Shown here one piece after another: positions 42,013 to 51,795 of a stretch of DNA of 64,000 nt. Source of the DNA: Microcoleus vaginatus HSN003 (lineage in GTDB: Bacteria; Cyanobacteriota; Cyanobacteriia; Cyanobacteriales; Microcoleaceae); the NCBI RefSeq assembly GCF_022701255.1, contig NZ_CP031705.1:5332001-5396000 (forward strand). The letters run 5' to 3'. Position 1 is the stretch's first letter, and each line of letters starts with the position of its first letter. The notes beneath the pieces were generated by a model that had not been told where the DNA came from, made no database searches, and saw only the letters and a program-made list of their open reading frames with translations. The position numbers were made by a program, and so were the translations under genes.

Positions 42013-42456
42013 TTACCATTTTTTGTATTCCAAAAATTTTCCAGACATAATTATTTTCACTCGATCGCCTTTTGGGTCTGCTTCTTTCTCGACATCCAAA
42101 GTAAAGTCGATCGCGCTCATAATCCCGTCACCAAATTTTTCGTGAATCACTGCTTTGAGTGGCATCCCGTAAACCTGCATAATTTCATAGAAACGATAAA
42201 TCAGGGGGTCAACCGGAACCGAGGATTCCAAAGAACCTTTTAAGGGAGGTTCACAGAGAACCGCAGCCATCTCGCTATCTAGTCCCAAAGCCGAGATAAT
42301 CTTCTCGGCTTCATCTGCTGAGGCGGTAGCTTGACGGTAAATAACCGCCGCAATCCAAACTTCGTCGCGCCCCAAAACTTTTTCCAAATCTGCAAAACTA
42401 ATTCCCTTAGCTTTTTTAGCCGCCAAAAGCTTCTCTGTAATTCCTGAAATTGCCAT
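42013..42456 (-). CDS. cynS: Cyanate hydratase (cyanase)
   Basis: A 147-residue enzyme decomposing cyanate with bicarbonate to ammonia and CO2. N-terminal HTH-like fold (GISFADLEKVLGRDEVWIAA) and the catalytic C-terminal domain with R88 (PLIYRFYEIMQ), E91 and S114 (GIMSAIDF), corresponding to Arg96, Glu99 and Ser122 of the E. coli decamer. Length is close to the usual 147-156. In cyanobacteria cyanase often accompanies the cyanate transporter cynABD; that is not present here. The gene appears monocistronic. Confidence 0.96.
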   Translation of the reverse strand: MAISGITEKLLAAKKAKGISFADLEKVLGRDEVWIAAVIYRQATASADEAEKIISALGLDSEMAAVLCEPPLKGSLESSVPVDPLIYRFYEIMQVYGMPLKAVIHEKFGDGIMSAIDFTLDVEKEADPKGDRVKIIMSGKFLEYKKW

Positions 42457-42900
42457 TAAATATTCTCCCCTTCACTTCTGTGTCAGATGTGAAATATGTC
42501 TCATGTTTTGGTGATTTTGTCAATACCAAGTTGAGAAAAAAAATCGAATTGATAGCTCGGAACATCAGCAAAAGCTGCTCTCGTCAACCCACAACTCATA
42601 CAATTTGAGATGGGAGATTTGAGATGTTAGATTGGCAATGACTGAGGACTATCAGGGTTTGGAGCTAGTCAACAGTTGCATTATTTTTGCCAACTGGTAT
42701 CACAACTGATAAATCCTCAAATAACTCATAACTGCCCTGTGGCAATGGTAGAGTTGGCAGTATATGTAATAAAAGTTACACAGGCAAAGGCATCGCGCCT
42801 TCGGCAAACGGCTGAATTTTGATCGTGCTAGCCTGAAGCTCAATCCTCGCTCACGCAGCCAAAGCCCCTTTACCACTCAAAACCGACAACTGACAAAAGT
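42457..42900. other. 444-bp non-coding gap
   Basis: Divergent promoters for cynS and the STAS-like gene must lie here. No repeat array, hairpin with T-run or reading frame stands out. Confidence 0.5.
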
Positions 42901-43245
42901 ATGGAGATTCAGACCAAAGATTATACGATCCAGTACGATCGCGCTACGCAAACAGTCACCTGTAGCGGCTCGTTCCGACTCAGCCAGGTGGAAGATTACG
43001 CACCGATCGTCGATCTGCTCAACGAAGTGGCTGACTCCTGCCCAAACACCGTTACTCTAGACTTGCGAAAGCTAGAATTTTTAAATAGTTCTGGAATTAA
43101 TATTGTCTCAAAATTTGTGATCAAAGTGCGCCAGCAAAAAAATATTCAAATCGCCATCAAAGGTTCTAAACAGATCCCCTGGCAGAGCAAATCCCTGAAG
43201 AACTTGCAGCGGCTGATGCCTTCCTTGCACTTAGAATTGGAATAG
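42901..43245 (+). CDS. slr1659-like STAS-type regulator (114 aa)
   Basis: A 114-residue STAS/anti-sigma-antagonist-like fold: IQYDRATQTVTCSGSFRLSQ then TVTLDLRKLEFLNSSGINIV, where the LNSSGI turn corresponds to the phosphorylatable Ser loop of SpoIIAA-type proteins. KFVIKVRQQKNIQIAIKGSK follows. NCBI groups such proteins as slr1659-family regulators. It is followed 147 bases later by a large histidine kinase on the same strand, a common cyanobacterial pairing that suggests a partner-switching branch of the signalling pathway. Confidence 0.82.
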   Translation: MEIQTKDYTIQYDRATQTVTCSGSFRLSQVEDYAPIVDLLNEVADSCPNTVTLDLRKLEFLNSSGINIVSKFVIKVRQQKNIQIAIKGSKQIPWQSKSLKNLQRLMPSLHLELE

Positions 43246-43392
43246 TAGCGAAAAAGGTAAAGATGAATCCCCGGCTAGGTCGGGGAACCAGGAGGAGGGT
43301 AGCTGAAGTTAATCGGAATAAGTCATAGTTAAACTAGCCCAAAACCCTAAAAAACTTCAGAACAGACTAAAAATTACCAATTTTCAATTGCT

Positions 43393-45528
43393 ATGCAGGA
43401 AGAACCATCGACAGAACAGCTACTTTTCGACGTTCAACGGCTGAGTGCGGAACTTGAAAACTTGAAGCGCGAAAAGGTTGACCTAGAAATTTTGCTGGAG
43501 ACTACCACCGAACATTCAGATACGATGGAAGCTCACTTGCTAAGCAAAGCTCAGTTGGCCCTGCGTTCAAGCGAAGAGCAGTTTCGGGCGATCGCCTCGG
43601 CAACTCCCGTGCCAGTATTGGTTTCTCGCCTCTGTGACGGCTTAATTCTGTATGCGAACGCTCAATTGGCTTCTCTCCTGAACATACCCCTAGAAAAATT
43701 GATCGGCTGCAGCACTCCAGACTTTTACTTCAACCCCGCCGATCGCCCAAAGGTACTTGAGGCACTTGCTAAAGAGGGATACCTCCAAAACTACGAACTC
43801 CACTGCAAAAAATCAGACGGCACCGCTTTCTGGGCGATGATCTCGGTTCAGTCGCTGGTGTTTAACGGGCAGCAGACGGCATTGTGCGCCTTGTACGACC
43901 TCACCCAGCGCAAGGAAGCAGAACAAACCCTCCAAGAAAGCGAAAAGCGGCTGCGCCGCCAGAGTTTGGCTTTGTTGCAGCTAGGTAGGCAGAGGACTCT
44001 CAACAGCGGTGCGCTGAATGTGGGAATTCGCGAAATTACCGAGGCTGCAGCACGGACTTTGGATGTGGAAAAAGTCAGCGTGTGGCTTTACAACCATGGA
44101 AGATTTGGAACTCGCTACCCCAGCGATCAGCTAAATTTTACGGAGAGAGTGCTCGCCCACAACAAAACAGAGCCACTCGATCCAGGGGCCCCTGCCCCAG
44201 AGCAAAACGAGGGGGTTAATCCTTCTAAGTTTAAAATCCCCAACCTCAAATTAGTTTGTCTCGACGTGTACGATCGCACCCAGGAGAATCATTTGAGCCG
44301 GGAGTGCATATCGGCAAGCGATTTAAATTTTTCACTGTTAGATGTTGAAGGCGACGCACCGGGCGAAAATTTGCGATCGGACAATGCTTTAGAACCTGAG
44401 CCACAGACTCAAAACTCTCTACAGACAGATTTGTCTCACTCATCTTCGCTAGCCGAACATTCCGCTGTGCTGTCGAATGCCAGCAAGCCCAATTCCTCCA
44501 TATTAAATGTAGCAATTAGACTCGGCGGCCAGATCGTGGGCATCCTCTCTCTCGAACATATCGGCGCACCCCGCCAATGGGCTCTGGAGGAGCGCACCTT
44601 CGCCGATTCTTTGGCAAATTTGGTAGCGCTGGCGATCGAAGGATTTGAGCGCCAGCGGGCTCAGGAAGCACTCTCCAAAGCCAAAGCGCAGCTAGAAATG
44701 ACCGTCGATCAGCGCACCGCTCAACTCACCGCCGCCAATAAACTGCTCCGCATCGAAATTGCCGAGCGAAAAAGAGCCGAAATAGCCTTGCAAGAAGCCT
44801 TACACAAAGCTGAAGCAGCTTCGAGAGCTAAAAGCACTTTTTTAGCCAATATGAGCCACGAGCTGCGGACGCCGCTCAACGCGATTATCGGTTACAGCGA
44901 AATGCTACAAGAAGAAGCACGGGAATCGGGACTCGAAGAGATCATTCCCGATACCCAAAAAATTTATAACGCCGGCAAACACTTGCTGACTTTAATTAAC
45001 GATATTCTAGACCTTTCTAAGATAGAAGCCGGTCGGATGGAGCTTTATTTAGAAAAATTTGACCTCAGTAATTTAATAGAAGAAGTCGTTGCAACTTTGC
45101 ACCCTTTGGTCGAAAAAAATCACAATCAATTGCAAGTTTCTTGCTCGGAAAATTTGGGAGTGATGTACGCAGATTTGACTAAAGTCCGGCAAATTCTGTT
45201 CAATTTGCTCTCGAATGCCCTGAAGTTTACCGAAGGTGGAACGGTGCTGTTGAGCGCGACTCGCGAACCAGCAGGCGGCAGCGATTGGGTTTATTTGCAG
45301 GTATCTGATACGGGGATTGGAATGTCGGCCGAACAGCAGCAGGGTTTGTTTCAACCTTTTATTCAAGGAGACGCTTCGACTACTCGCAAGTACGGCGGCA
45401 CCGGTTTAGGATTGGCCATTAGCCGCTTGTTTTGTCAGATGATGGGCGGCGATATCACTGTTGAGAGTCAGTTGGATGTTGGCTCTACTTTTACTGTTCA
45501 TTTAAAGACAAAGGTTGAGATTAGTTAA
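43393..45528 (+). CDS. PAS-GAF sensor histidine kinase
   Basis: A 711-residue soluble kinase. Layout: N-terminal coiled coil (1-55), PAS (about 60-175), GAF with a Ser/Asn-rich insertion (about 190-425), coiled-coil linker, HisKA with H489 in ANMSHELRTPLNAIIGYSEM, and HATPase with N box FNLLSNALKFT, DTGIGM and GGTGLGL. All catalytic boxes are intact. No membrane helix or receiver domain, so the partner response regulator is elsewhere. The GAF lacks the Cys-containing chromophore lyase motif, so it is probably not a cyanobacteriochrome. The ATG at 43393 begins a charged helix. Likely co-expressed with the slr1659-like gene. Confidence 0.92.
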   Translation: MQEEPSTEQLLFDVQRLSAELENLKREKVDLEILLETTTEHSDTMEAHLLSKAQLALRSSEEQFRAIASATPVPVLVSRLCDGLILYANAQLASLLNIPLEKLIGCSTPDFYFNPADRPKVLEALAKEGYLQNYELHCKKSDGTAFWAMISVQSLVFNGQQTALCALYDLTQRKEAEQTLQESEKRLRRQSLALLQLGRQRTLNSGALNVGIREITEAAARTLDVEKVSVWLYNHGRFGTRYPSDQLNFTERVLAHNKTEPLDPGAPAPEQNEGVNPSKFKIPNLKLVCLDVYDRTQENHLSRECISASDLNFSLLDVEGDAPGENLRSDNALEPEPQTQNSLQTDLSHSSSLAEHSAVLSNASKPNSSILNVAIRLGGQIVGILSLEHIGAPRQWALEERTFADSLANLVALAIEGFERQRAQEALSKAKAQLEMTVDQRTAQLTAANKLLRIEIAERKRAEIALQEALHKAEAASRAKSTFLANMSHELRTPLNAIIGYSEMLQEEARESGLEEIIPDTQKIYNAGKHLLTLINDILDLSKIEAGRMELYLEKFDLSNLIEEVVATLHPLVEKNHNQLQVSCSENLGVMYADLTKVRQILFNLLSNALKFTEGGTVLLSATREPAGGSDWVYLQVSDTGIGMSAEQQQGLFQPFIQGDASTTRKYGGTGLGLAISRLFCQMMGGDITVESQLDVGSTFTVHLKTKVEIS

Positions 45529-45604
45529 AAGCCACTTCGGTAACTAGCAATGTAAGGAATTTAACAAACTTAACGGGTGGGGGTTTGGCCAGGAATTGTG
45601 TACC

Positions 45605-45641
45605 GGATTTAACGGATTTAACGGATTTAACGGATGGCAAA
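45605..45641. repeat. Nine-base STRR TTTAACGGA x4
   Basis: ACCGGATTTAACGGATTTAA and onward: four tandem nonamers. A further TTACCAATTACCCA repeat runs 45662-45708. Confidence 0.85.
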
Positions 45642-45906
45642 ATAGGGAATAATTCCCGCATTACCAATTCGCCCCTTACCAATTACCCATTACCAATTAC
45701 CCATTTCCTTTTTAATTGTGACACCGATCGCGATCAACATCTGTTGCCGATCACACAGTAGCATTTTTTCTCAGCCTAGAATACCTATATTATCCCCAAA
45801 TTGTCCTGCAGGCACGATCGGGCGCCTCGCTGCATTCACAAGTCCCACCTCAACCTAATTAAGGCGGTGGGGGGTTGCTTCCAGAAAGGCAATTTGGTAA
45901 AAGTAA

Positions 45907-46030
45907 TGCTATGGTCGCGAAGCAGTAGAAGGCAAAAGTTAACAGGAAATCAGGAAGTTTCAAAAGTCTCTGGACGCAGAAACACAATTCTGCTTTTTGC
46001 CTTCATACTGCTTCTACTGGCGAGATAGCA
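45907..46030. repeat. 124-bp inverted-repeat element
   Basis: TGCTATGGTCGCGAAGCAGT + AGAAGGCAAAA is inverted (with mismatches) at 45995-46030 as TTTTGCCTTCATACTGCTTC + TACTGGCGAGATAGCA. No coding capacity; an apparent 75-residue frame across it is an artefact. The rest of the gap 45529-46081 has no gene. Confidence 0.8.
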
Positions 46031-46081
46031 CTGCTGCTGAAAGCAATGCACAATTTCTCAGAATCAAAGGAGTGCATCTAC

Positions 46082-46357
46082 ATGATTAAACCTTGCAGTC
46101 AACCGCTAAAAATAAACCCTTTTACTTGTTATCGCGATCCGGCTACAGGCAGGTGGACTACTGTAGTTACAAGTGTTCCAAACACTTGCGAAACAGACTC
46201 TAGTTTGAAAGCAGAAGCCGCAGGCGAAAACCAAGGTAAAGCAGAAACGATCCTTTCTGCTTCGCCTGCTGTCTCGGTGTCGAAAAAAGTCCTTTCTTTC
46301 TCCGTGCCTCAGTATAAACACCGTGCAAAAAAATCTGCTGTTAGTGTCAGCAGGTAG
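46082..46357 (+). CDS. Hypothetical small protein (91 aa)
   Basis: ATG at 46082 has AGGAG nine bases before it; an upstream in-frame ATG at 46046 lacks one. MIKPCSQPLKINPFTCYRDP and TGRWTTVVTSVPNTC suggest a short Cys-containing N-terminal segment, followed by a Ser/Lys/Val-rich tail (KKVLSFSVPQYKHRAKKSAV). No family recognised and no signal peptide. It may be a regulator-sized soluble protein; it is 130 bases before the CHASE3 kinase gene on the same strand. Confidence 0.55.
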   Translation: MIKPCSQPLKINPFTCYRDPATGRWTTVVTSVPNTCETDSSLKAEAAGENQGKAETILSASPAVSVSKKVLSFSVPQYKHRAKKSAVSVSR

Positions 46358-46486
46358 CTATCGCAGGGGTCTAATCTAGTTTCCACGGTTAGTCCCCGAC
46401 GAACGCCAAATAAAAAAACGAACTTATCCATAGCCTAAACTGCCAAAAAGCGATATACTGGCAGCAAACTTTCTTTTTCAATATCC

Positions 46487-49072
46487 GTGAAGTATTTGCT
46501 CGATCGCGCCGTCCAATTTGTATGGACAGACCGACCAATTCGCCAACGGGGAACAATCATCGTTTCTATCCCCGTGATTTGTCTGTTTGCTTCCCTGATA
46601 GGAATTGCATGTCTCCGCGATAGTGCCCTACACCTCAGAAAACGAGCAGATACTAATAGAATAATACTTCAGGAAACTAACCGCTTGTTAGCGACGATGG
46701 TGGATGCAGAGACGGGCATTCGGGGGTACGGGTTGACGAAACGCCGCGAATTTCTATTACCCTACTTAGAAGCAAAGAAGAGTTTGCCTCCGTTGCTGGC
46801 TACACTCAAGGTTAGCGTTCAAGGAAACCAACGGCAAGCTCAGAGACTTGAAAATATAAAAAAAAGTAGCGAACAGCAAATAAATTTTTTGCAAACCAGT
46901 TTGAATAAGCTCGACACTGCGGGAACAACGGTGCAGTCGCCGGAAATAATTAAAGTGTTCGCTCAAAGCAAATTGAACCTGGATAACCTGCGCGCACAAA
47001 CTAAGACGTTTGCTGATGCCAGCAAAGCCTACCAAAAAGTTGTAGATAAGCAAGTACGGGAGTTGAGCGATTTCACTAATTTCCTGCAATTTGCTGGTTT
47101 GCTTTTCAACTGTTTGGGTGCAGGGGCTTCCTGGTATTTATTTGATAGTTTAGAGAAGGAATTGAGGAAGCGGGAAGCTGGCTTGGAAGAAAGTAAAAGT
47201 CGCATTCAAGCTGTGGTTGACAATGCGGCGGACGGTATTATTACTTTGGACGAACGGGGAAATATTGAGTCTTTTAATAGGGCAGCAGAAAACATTTTTG
47301 GCGTGAAAGCCGATCGAATAATTGGCTCAAACTTGCGGCGGCTGATATCTCCACCGCAGCCGTACAGCACCGTGGGGGATTATTCCATCGAATATTTTGT
47401 GTTACATCCCGATACTACGCTGAAGACTTACCAGCAAGAAACAGTTGGAGTTCAACACGACGGAACTAAGTTTCCGATGGAGTTGGCTGTCAGTGAAATG
47501 CGTCTGGCCGATCAACACTTGTTTATTGCTATTTGCCGCGATGCCCGAGGACGGAAACAAGCCGAGGAAACTCTGCGAAAGCAAGCGCAAATGCTGGATT
47601 TGGCAAACGATACGATCGCGGTACTAGACTTGAAGGGGGAGATTTCTTATTGGAATTCGGGGGCAAAGTGGCTCTACGGCTGGCGGAAGTCGCAAGCAAT
47701 AGGAAAAAATATTCACAAGCTTTTACAAACAGAATGGACTCAACCTTTTGAGGTAATTCAAAAAGTATTTTTCGAGCAGGGCTCTTGGCAAGGAGAACTG
47801 GTGCGAACCAAGAAAGACGGCACAAAAATAACGGTGGCAAGCCGCTGGACTTTGCAGTACGACGATCAAGATCAACCCGTGGCTATTTTGGAACTCAGCA
47901 ACGATATTAGCGATCGCAAACGCTCAGAAATTGCTTTAGCCCAAAGCGCGCAGCGGTTTCGCGCTACTTTTGAGCAGGCGGCAGTCGGCATGGTTCAAGC
48001 GAGTGTGGAAGGCAAATTTCTGTTAGTCAATCAAAAACTTTGCGAAATTTTGGGCTACAGCCGCCAAGAATTGCTGGATAAAAGATTTCACGACATTACT
48101 TGGCCCGGAGATTTGGCAAGCGAACTGGAACTTGTGCGTCAATTGTTAGCAGCAGAAATTGAAAATTTCTCTCTGGAAAAGCGTTACATCCGCAAAGACG
48201 GAGAGTTGGTGTGGGCAAACTTAACGGTTTCGCTGCTGCGAGAACAAGATGGCATTCACTTTCTGATGGGTGTGGTAGAAGATATTAGGGATCGCAAACA
48301 AGCGGAGGAATCGCTGCGGTTGCGCGCTCACGAATTGAGGTTGACAGCCCAAAACCTGGCTCAAACGACGAATGTTTTAAGAAAGCGGAATCAAGAATTA
48401 GACCAGTTTGCTTATGTAGTTTCTCACGATTTGAAAGCGCCGCTCAGGGCGATCGCAAATCTCAGCAGTTGGATAGAAGAAGACCTCAGCGAGGCGATGA
48501 CAGAGGATACTCTGCACCAAATGAACCTGCTGCGCGGCAGAGTTCACAGGATGGAAGGTTTGATTGAGGGACTGCTGCAATATTCCCGCGTCGGACGCAT
48601 TCAAGTGCCTTCAGAAATGGTAAAAGTTGAGAAGTTATTAGCAGAAATTATTGATTCGTTGGCGCCACCATCGGGATTTCAGGTGAAAGTTGAACCGGGA
48701 ATGCCAAATTTTGTGACAGAAAGATTGCTGTTGCAGCAGGTTTTTTCTAATTTAATTAGCAACGCAATTAAGCACAACAGAGCTGAATCGGGTCACGTAA
48801 CAATATCGGTTAAGGACTTAGATGATTTTTACGAATTTTCTGTAGAGGATGACGGGCCGGGGATTGCTCCTCAATATCACGATAAAGTTTTTGTGATTTT
48901 TCAGACCTTGGAAGCTCGCGATAAAGTAGAAAATACTGGGATTGGTTTGTCGCTGGTGAAAAAAATTGTCGAAGGTCAAGGGGGCAGTATTTCCCTCGAA
49001 TCTGCCGAAGGTGAGGGAGCAACTTTTCGGTTTACTTGGCCGAAGCAACCTATTAGCCAAGACGGAACATAA
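46487..49072 (+). CDS. CHASE3-PAS-PAS-PAS histidine kinase
   Basis: An 861-residue membrane kinase. TM1 at about 23-43 (IIVSIPVICLFASLIGIACL), an extracytoplasmic CHASE3 domain (45-195; MVDAETGIRGYGLTKRREFL), and TM2 at about 198-218. Three PAS domains follow (about 238-355, 365-485, 492-615), then a phytochrome-type HisKA with H647 in YVVSHDLKAPLRAI and a HATPase (SNLISNAIKHN, DDGPGIAP, TGIGLSLVKK). The DLKAPLR form of the H-box is common in phytochrome-family kinases, but no chromophore domain is present. Start GTG at 46487 is the only candidate keeping TM1. No receiver domain. Confidence 0.92.
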   Translation: MKYLLDRAVQFVWTDRPIRQRGTIIVSIPVICLFASLIGIACLRDSALHLRKRADTNRIILQETNRLLATMVDAETGIRGYGLTKRREFLLPYLEAKKSLPPLLATLKVSVQGNQRQAQRLENIKKSSEQQINFLQTSLNKLDTAGTTVQSPEIIKVFAQSKLNLDNLRAQTKTFADASKAYQKVVDKQVRELSDFTNFLQFAGLLFNCLGAGASWYLFDSLEKELRKREAGLEESKSRIQAVVDNAADGIITLDERGNIESFNRAAENIFGVKADRIIGSNLRRLISPPQPYSTVGDYSIEYFVLHPDTTLKTYQQETVGVQHDGTKFPMELAVSEMRLADQHLFIAICRDARGRKQAEETLRKQAQMLDLANDTIAVLDLKGEISYWNSGAKWLYGWRKSQAIGKNIHKLLQTEWTQPFEVIQKVFFEQGSWQGELVRTKKDGTKITVASRWTLQYDDQDQPVAILELSNDISDRKRSEIALAQSAQRFRATFEQAAVGMVQASVEGKFLLVNQKLCEILGYSRQELLDKRFHDITWPGDLASELELVRQLLAAEIENFSLEKRYIRKDGELVWANLTVSLLREQDGIHFLMGVVEDIRDRKQAEESLRLRAHELRLTAQNLAQTTNVLRKRNQELDQFAYVVSHDLKAPLRAIANLSSWIEEDLSEAMTEDTLHQMNLLRGRVHRMEGLIEGLLQYSRVGRIQVPSEMVKVEKLLAEIIDSLAPPSGFQVKVEPGMPNFVTERLLLQQVFSNLISNAIKHNRAESGHVTISVKDLDDFYEFSVEDDGPGIAPQYHDKVFVIFQTLEARDKVENTGIGLSLVKKIVEGQGGSISLESAEGEGATFRFTWPKQPISQDGT

Positions 49073-49165
49073 AACAACTTTAAAGCTAGGATGTTTACGG
49101 ATCACCCCGCTCCAAAGAGTAAATGTAGGGTACACCCGCACTACCAAGAACCAGATAGCGAGTGT

Positions 49166-49627
49166 TTAAACTGCATCACAACGGATTTCGATGATAAATC
49201 CATCAGGATCGTAAAAGTAAATGCCGCGTCCTGTAGCGCGAGTGACGGGGCCGCTGTCGATCGCAATTTGATTTGACTTTAGCACTTCTAGAGCGCGATC
49301 GAACAAATCCGGATCAATATCGAAGGCTAAGTGGTTGGCGCGGGTAAAAGCTTTCTCCGGGTCTGGGTTTGGCGGTTCCAAGTCTGGCTGCCAAAATAAG
49401 TCAATAACAGTGCCGTCTGGGGTGACGAAATTAGCGACTTTACCAGCGGCTACCATTTCTGTTAAAGTTGCGGGAATTTCTGCACCTGTTAGTTCGTGCA
49501 GGCCAAGAATTGTACCGTAGAAGTGGCGAGAAGCTTTCATGTCGCGCACGTTTAAAGCGATATGGTGAACGCGGCGCAAATTCCCCGGCGCGAGGGCAAG
49601 TTTGACGTTGTTTTCGGTAGTTTGCAT
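49166..49627 (-). CDS. VOC/glyoxalase-fold metalloenzyme
   Basis: A 153-residue vicinal-oxygen-chelate protein with two beta-alpha-beta-beta-beta modules: RRVHHIALNVRDMKASRHFY and RANHLAFDIDPDLFDRALEV. Metal ligands are His in the first strand of each module and Glu in DGFIIEIRC. The GRGIYFYDPDGFIIE end motif is typical of dioxygenase/fosfomycin-resistance-like members. Substrate cannot be named. Convergent with the CHASE3 kinase. Confidence 0.88.
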   Translation of the reverse strand: MQTTENNVKLALAPGNLRRVHHIALNVRDMKASRHFYGTILGLHELTGAEIPATLTEMVAAGKVANFVTPDGTVIDLFWQPDLEPPNPDPEKAFTRANHLAFDIDPDLFDRALEVLKSNQIAIDSGPVTRATGRGIYFYDPDGFIIEIRCDAV

Positions 49628-49710
49628 GATTGTAAAGTGCGAATGGTCAAAGTGAATGCTGTTAGATTTATTCAGCTCGTGTCCTGTAAAATAACCGTTT
49701 TAAGTTGGTA

Positions 49711-49758
49711 GTGAAAACTTAAGTTCGCAGATTTCTCTGAGGACTTAAGTTTTCACTT
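49711..49758. repeat. 15-bp perfect inverted repeat
   Basis: AGTGAAAACTTAAGT (49711-49725) and ACTTAAGTTTTCACT (49744-49758), 18-base spacer, in the gap between the VOC gene and the small membrane protein. It could act as a terminator for the latter, reading left. Confidence 0.85.
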
Positions 49759-49806
49759 CAAGCATTTTTATTATGGTCGTGCCATCACACATAATATCCA
49801 TTAGTA

Positions 49807-49920
49807 TTATTTTTCTTTAGGAAAGGAGGCCATGCCTACAAATAGCATGAATAGACCGCCTGCAAGAATTGCGAAGGCAAGTACACCTACAACTAAATCT
49901 AATCCCGATGTATTTTCCAT
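49807..49920 (-). CDS. Single-helix membrane protein (37 aa)
   Basis: MENTSGLDLVVGVLAFAILA then GGLFMLFVGMASFPKEK. One strongly hydrophobic helix with a short polar N-terminus and a Lys/Glu tail, the style of small subunits of photosystem II, cytochrome b6f or NDH-1. I cannot assign which, if any. ATG at 49920 begins the conserved-looking part; an extended frame up to 50022 has a non-membrane, low-quality N-terminus and is not used. Confidence 0.6.
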   Translation of the reverse strand: MENTSGLDLVVGVLAFAILAGGLFMLFVGMASFPKEK

Positions 49921-50119
49921 TAAATTAAACCGTTCTCCACTTAAATAATAAAAGCATCGGTAATTGTTAATTGCTGAGTGCTTACCAACACTGGGGAAGA
50001 TAAGAAAAAAATAAGCTATCAACCTATTAGAAAAAAAGCCTATTAATTTCTTCCCTCTTCCCTAAACAGCCATCCGTTAAATTCATTAAATCCTGTACAA
50101 TGCTGCGTTGGCGAACTTC

Positions 50120-50605
50120 TTATTTTGCCAATTCTTGATCGATAGCAGCGATAAGTTCTGGCGAATCTGGGCCGACGCTGCTGGGGAATCTGGCCACCAC
50201 TTCACCCTGTTTGCTAACTAAGAATTTCTCAAAATTCCAGGATACCTCACCCTTGGGATCGACTGCACTCGTAAGCTTAGCGTACAGCGGGTGCTGCTGA
50301 GTACCTTTAGTGCGTACTTTGTCAAATAATTCAAAGGTGACGCCGTATTTTGTAGTACAGAAATTGACAATTTCTGGATTACTTCCGGGTTCTTGAGCTC
50401 CGAAGTCGTTACAGGGAAATCCTAAAACACGGAGTCCAGCCGCGCTGTACTTTTGGCTCAATTCTTCGAGCCCTTTGTATTGAGGTGTATAGCCACATTT
50501 GGAAGCTACATTAACTATCAAGAGTACCTGGCCAGCGTACTCTCCTAGCTGCTTGTCTTCGCCTGCGATCGTTTTTACTTTAATGTCGGAGATTGTGCGG
50601 GGCAT
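50120..50605 (-). CDS. Glutathione peroxidase family (thioredoxin-type peroxidase)
   Basis: A 161-residue enzyme with peroxidatic C37 in VNVASKCGYTPQYKGLEEL, a second motif LGFPCNDFGAQEPG (Cys candidate for resolving), and WNFEKFLV, supplying the Gln/Trp/Asn of the catalytic tetrad. It uses Cys and not selenocysteine, and cyanobacterial members usually take electrons from NADPH/thioredoxin to reduce lipid hydroperoxides. ATG at 50605 is preferred to TTG six bases upstream. Monocistronic. Confidence 0.93.
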   Translation of the reverse strand: MPRTISDIKVKTIAGEDKQLGEYAGQVLLIVNVASKCGYTPQYKGLEELSQKYSAAGLRVLGFPCNDFGAQEPGSNPEIVNFCTTKYGVTFELFDKVRTKGTQQHPLYAKLTSAVDPKGEVSWNFEKFLVSKQGEVVARFPSSVGPDSPELIAAIDQELAK

Positions 50606-50698
50606 TTTCAAATACTTTTAAATTTGACCACCACAATTTTACCGCAAGTCGGTACAATTTTGTCTAGATGTCGATCGCTAAAAATTTAAATATCCCGG

Positions 50699-50766
50699 TA
50701 GGGGCGGGTTTACGGATCTCAGGCTTATATTATAGATATAGATATTCGTGAACCCGCCCCTACCAA
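50699..50766. repeat. Inverted repeat GTAGGGGCGGGTTTA / GTGAACCCGCCCCTAC
   Basis: Flanks a short AT-rich loop. A relative occurs at 29733-29800 (GGTGGGGGCGGGTTTACGAG ... GCCGCCCCTAC). The rest of the 50606-50901 gap shows no gene. Confidence 0.8.
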
Positions 50767-50901
50767 AATTACGGTTAATTTACCGAACATGATCTTAGTA
50801 GATGGCGGTGAACTTTCTCCCCAGTACGACTCGCCACAGTCCGCTCTTAGATTTAAGTTTCTCGCTAATAGCTAAAATCTAGAGCGAAAAGGACGAATAT
50901 T

Positions 50902-51795
50902 TTAACTATCTGAGTGGTGTTCCGTCATCCATTTTTGGTAAGTGTCTTCCAGTTGCTTGTCTTCCAAAACCAGTTCTAGGCGGACTTTAACGCAACCGTG
51001 GCGGGGTTGAGAGGCGATCGCATTTAAGATTTTGCTAGCTTTCTGCACAGAGGTAAATTCAGCCTTAACTGTCGGTTCCTGGCGATCGCTCTGAATCTCC
51101 GTCAAATCTATACCGGTGATGCTTCCCTCGCCTAAATCTATTTCTGCTAACACCTTCGGATCATCGCCGACTTGTTCGACAATCAGCTTTTCCCACTGGA
51201 TAGGTACTTGTACCATCCGAGTTTCAATTTCTTTACGCACTATCACTTCGCCGACTTTGCGCTTGCTGCGATTGATCACCAATCGTTCTTCTAGCAGGCG
51301 AATTACTTCTTGATCGACTATATCGAAGTTTTCCTCATCCTCATTTGTCTCCAAACTTTCATCGGTGAGATCGGCATCTGTTAGATTTGACATAGCTGTT
51401 GAGGGATTTGTTAACTCACTGTTGCTGAATTCACTATGCTCTTCTGAGGCATTTTCTAAATACTGACTCCCCGCATTGGCCGAAACTCCCGGCAGCAGTT
51501 CGACTTGAGCTGAATTGATACTTACAAACAGGGCTTTTTGGTGATAATCGACTTTTTTTAGCAGCTTAATACTTAATAAAAAAATGCGGGTATTTTCGCT
51601 GCCTAGCCCTGCCACCACAAAGTTTAACTGACCGCTAGCATCAAAATAGACATCTTTAACTTTGCCTACTAAGTGACCTTGGTTGTCTTTGACGGTAAAA
51701 CTTTTTAGCTTAGTTCTGACTTTTTCCGGCACCCGGTTGAGACGGGTTATTGATTTAGCAGTTGCTATCTTTTCTGCTGATGCTTGACCGTTCAT
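50902..51795 (-). CDS. PRC-barrel and DUF2382 protein A
   Basis: A 297-residue protein. Residues 28-105 form a PRC-barrel-like domain (KSFTVKDNQGHLVGKVKDVY, LNFVVAGLG). An acidic linker (DLTDESLETNEDEENFDIVD) leads to a DUF2382 segment (VIRLLEERLVINRSKRKVGE, VIVRKEIETRMVQVPIQWEK), then about 80 residues ending VRLELVLEDKQLEDTYQKWM. DUF2382 proteins are stress- or desiccation-associated in several cyanobacteria; the molecular role is unknown. Same strand and architecture as the next gene, 221 bases upstream, a probable paralogue pair. Confidence 0.88.
   Translation of the reverse strand: MNGQASAEKIATAKSITRLNRVPEKVRTKLKSFTVKDNQGHLVGKVKDVYFDASGQLNFVVAGLGSENTRIFLLSIKLLKKVDYHQKALFVSINSAQVELLPGVSANAGSQYLENASEEHSEFSNSELTNPSTAMSNLTDADLTDESLETNEDEENFDIVDQEVIRLLEERLVINRSKRKVGEVIVRKEIETRMVQVPIQWEKLIVEQVGDDPKVLAEIDLGEGSITGIDLTEIQSDRQEPTVKAEFTSVQKASKILNAIASQPRHGCVKVRLELVLEDKQLEDTYQKWMTEHHSDS

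Noticed and set aside
45801..46028. 75-codon frame upstream of the CHASE3 kinase
   Set aside because: Lies across an inverted-repeat element; composition is not protein-like.
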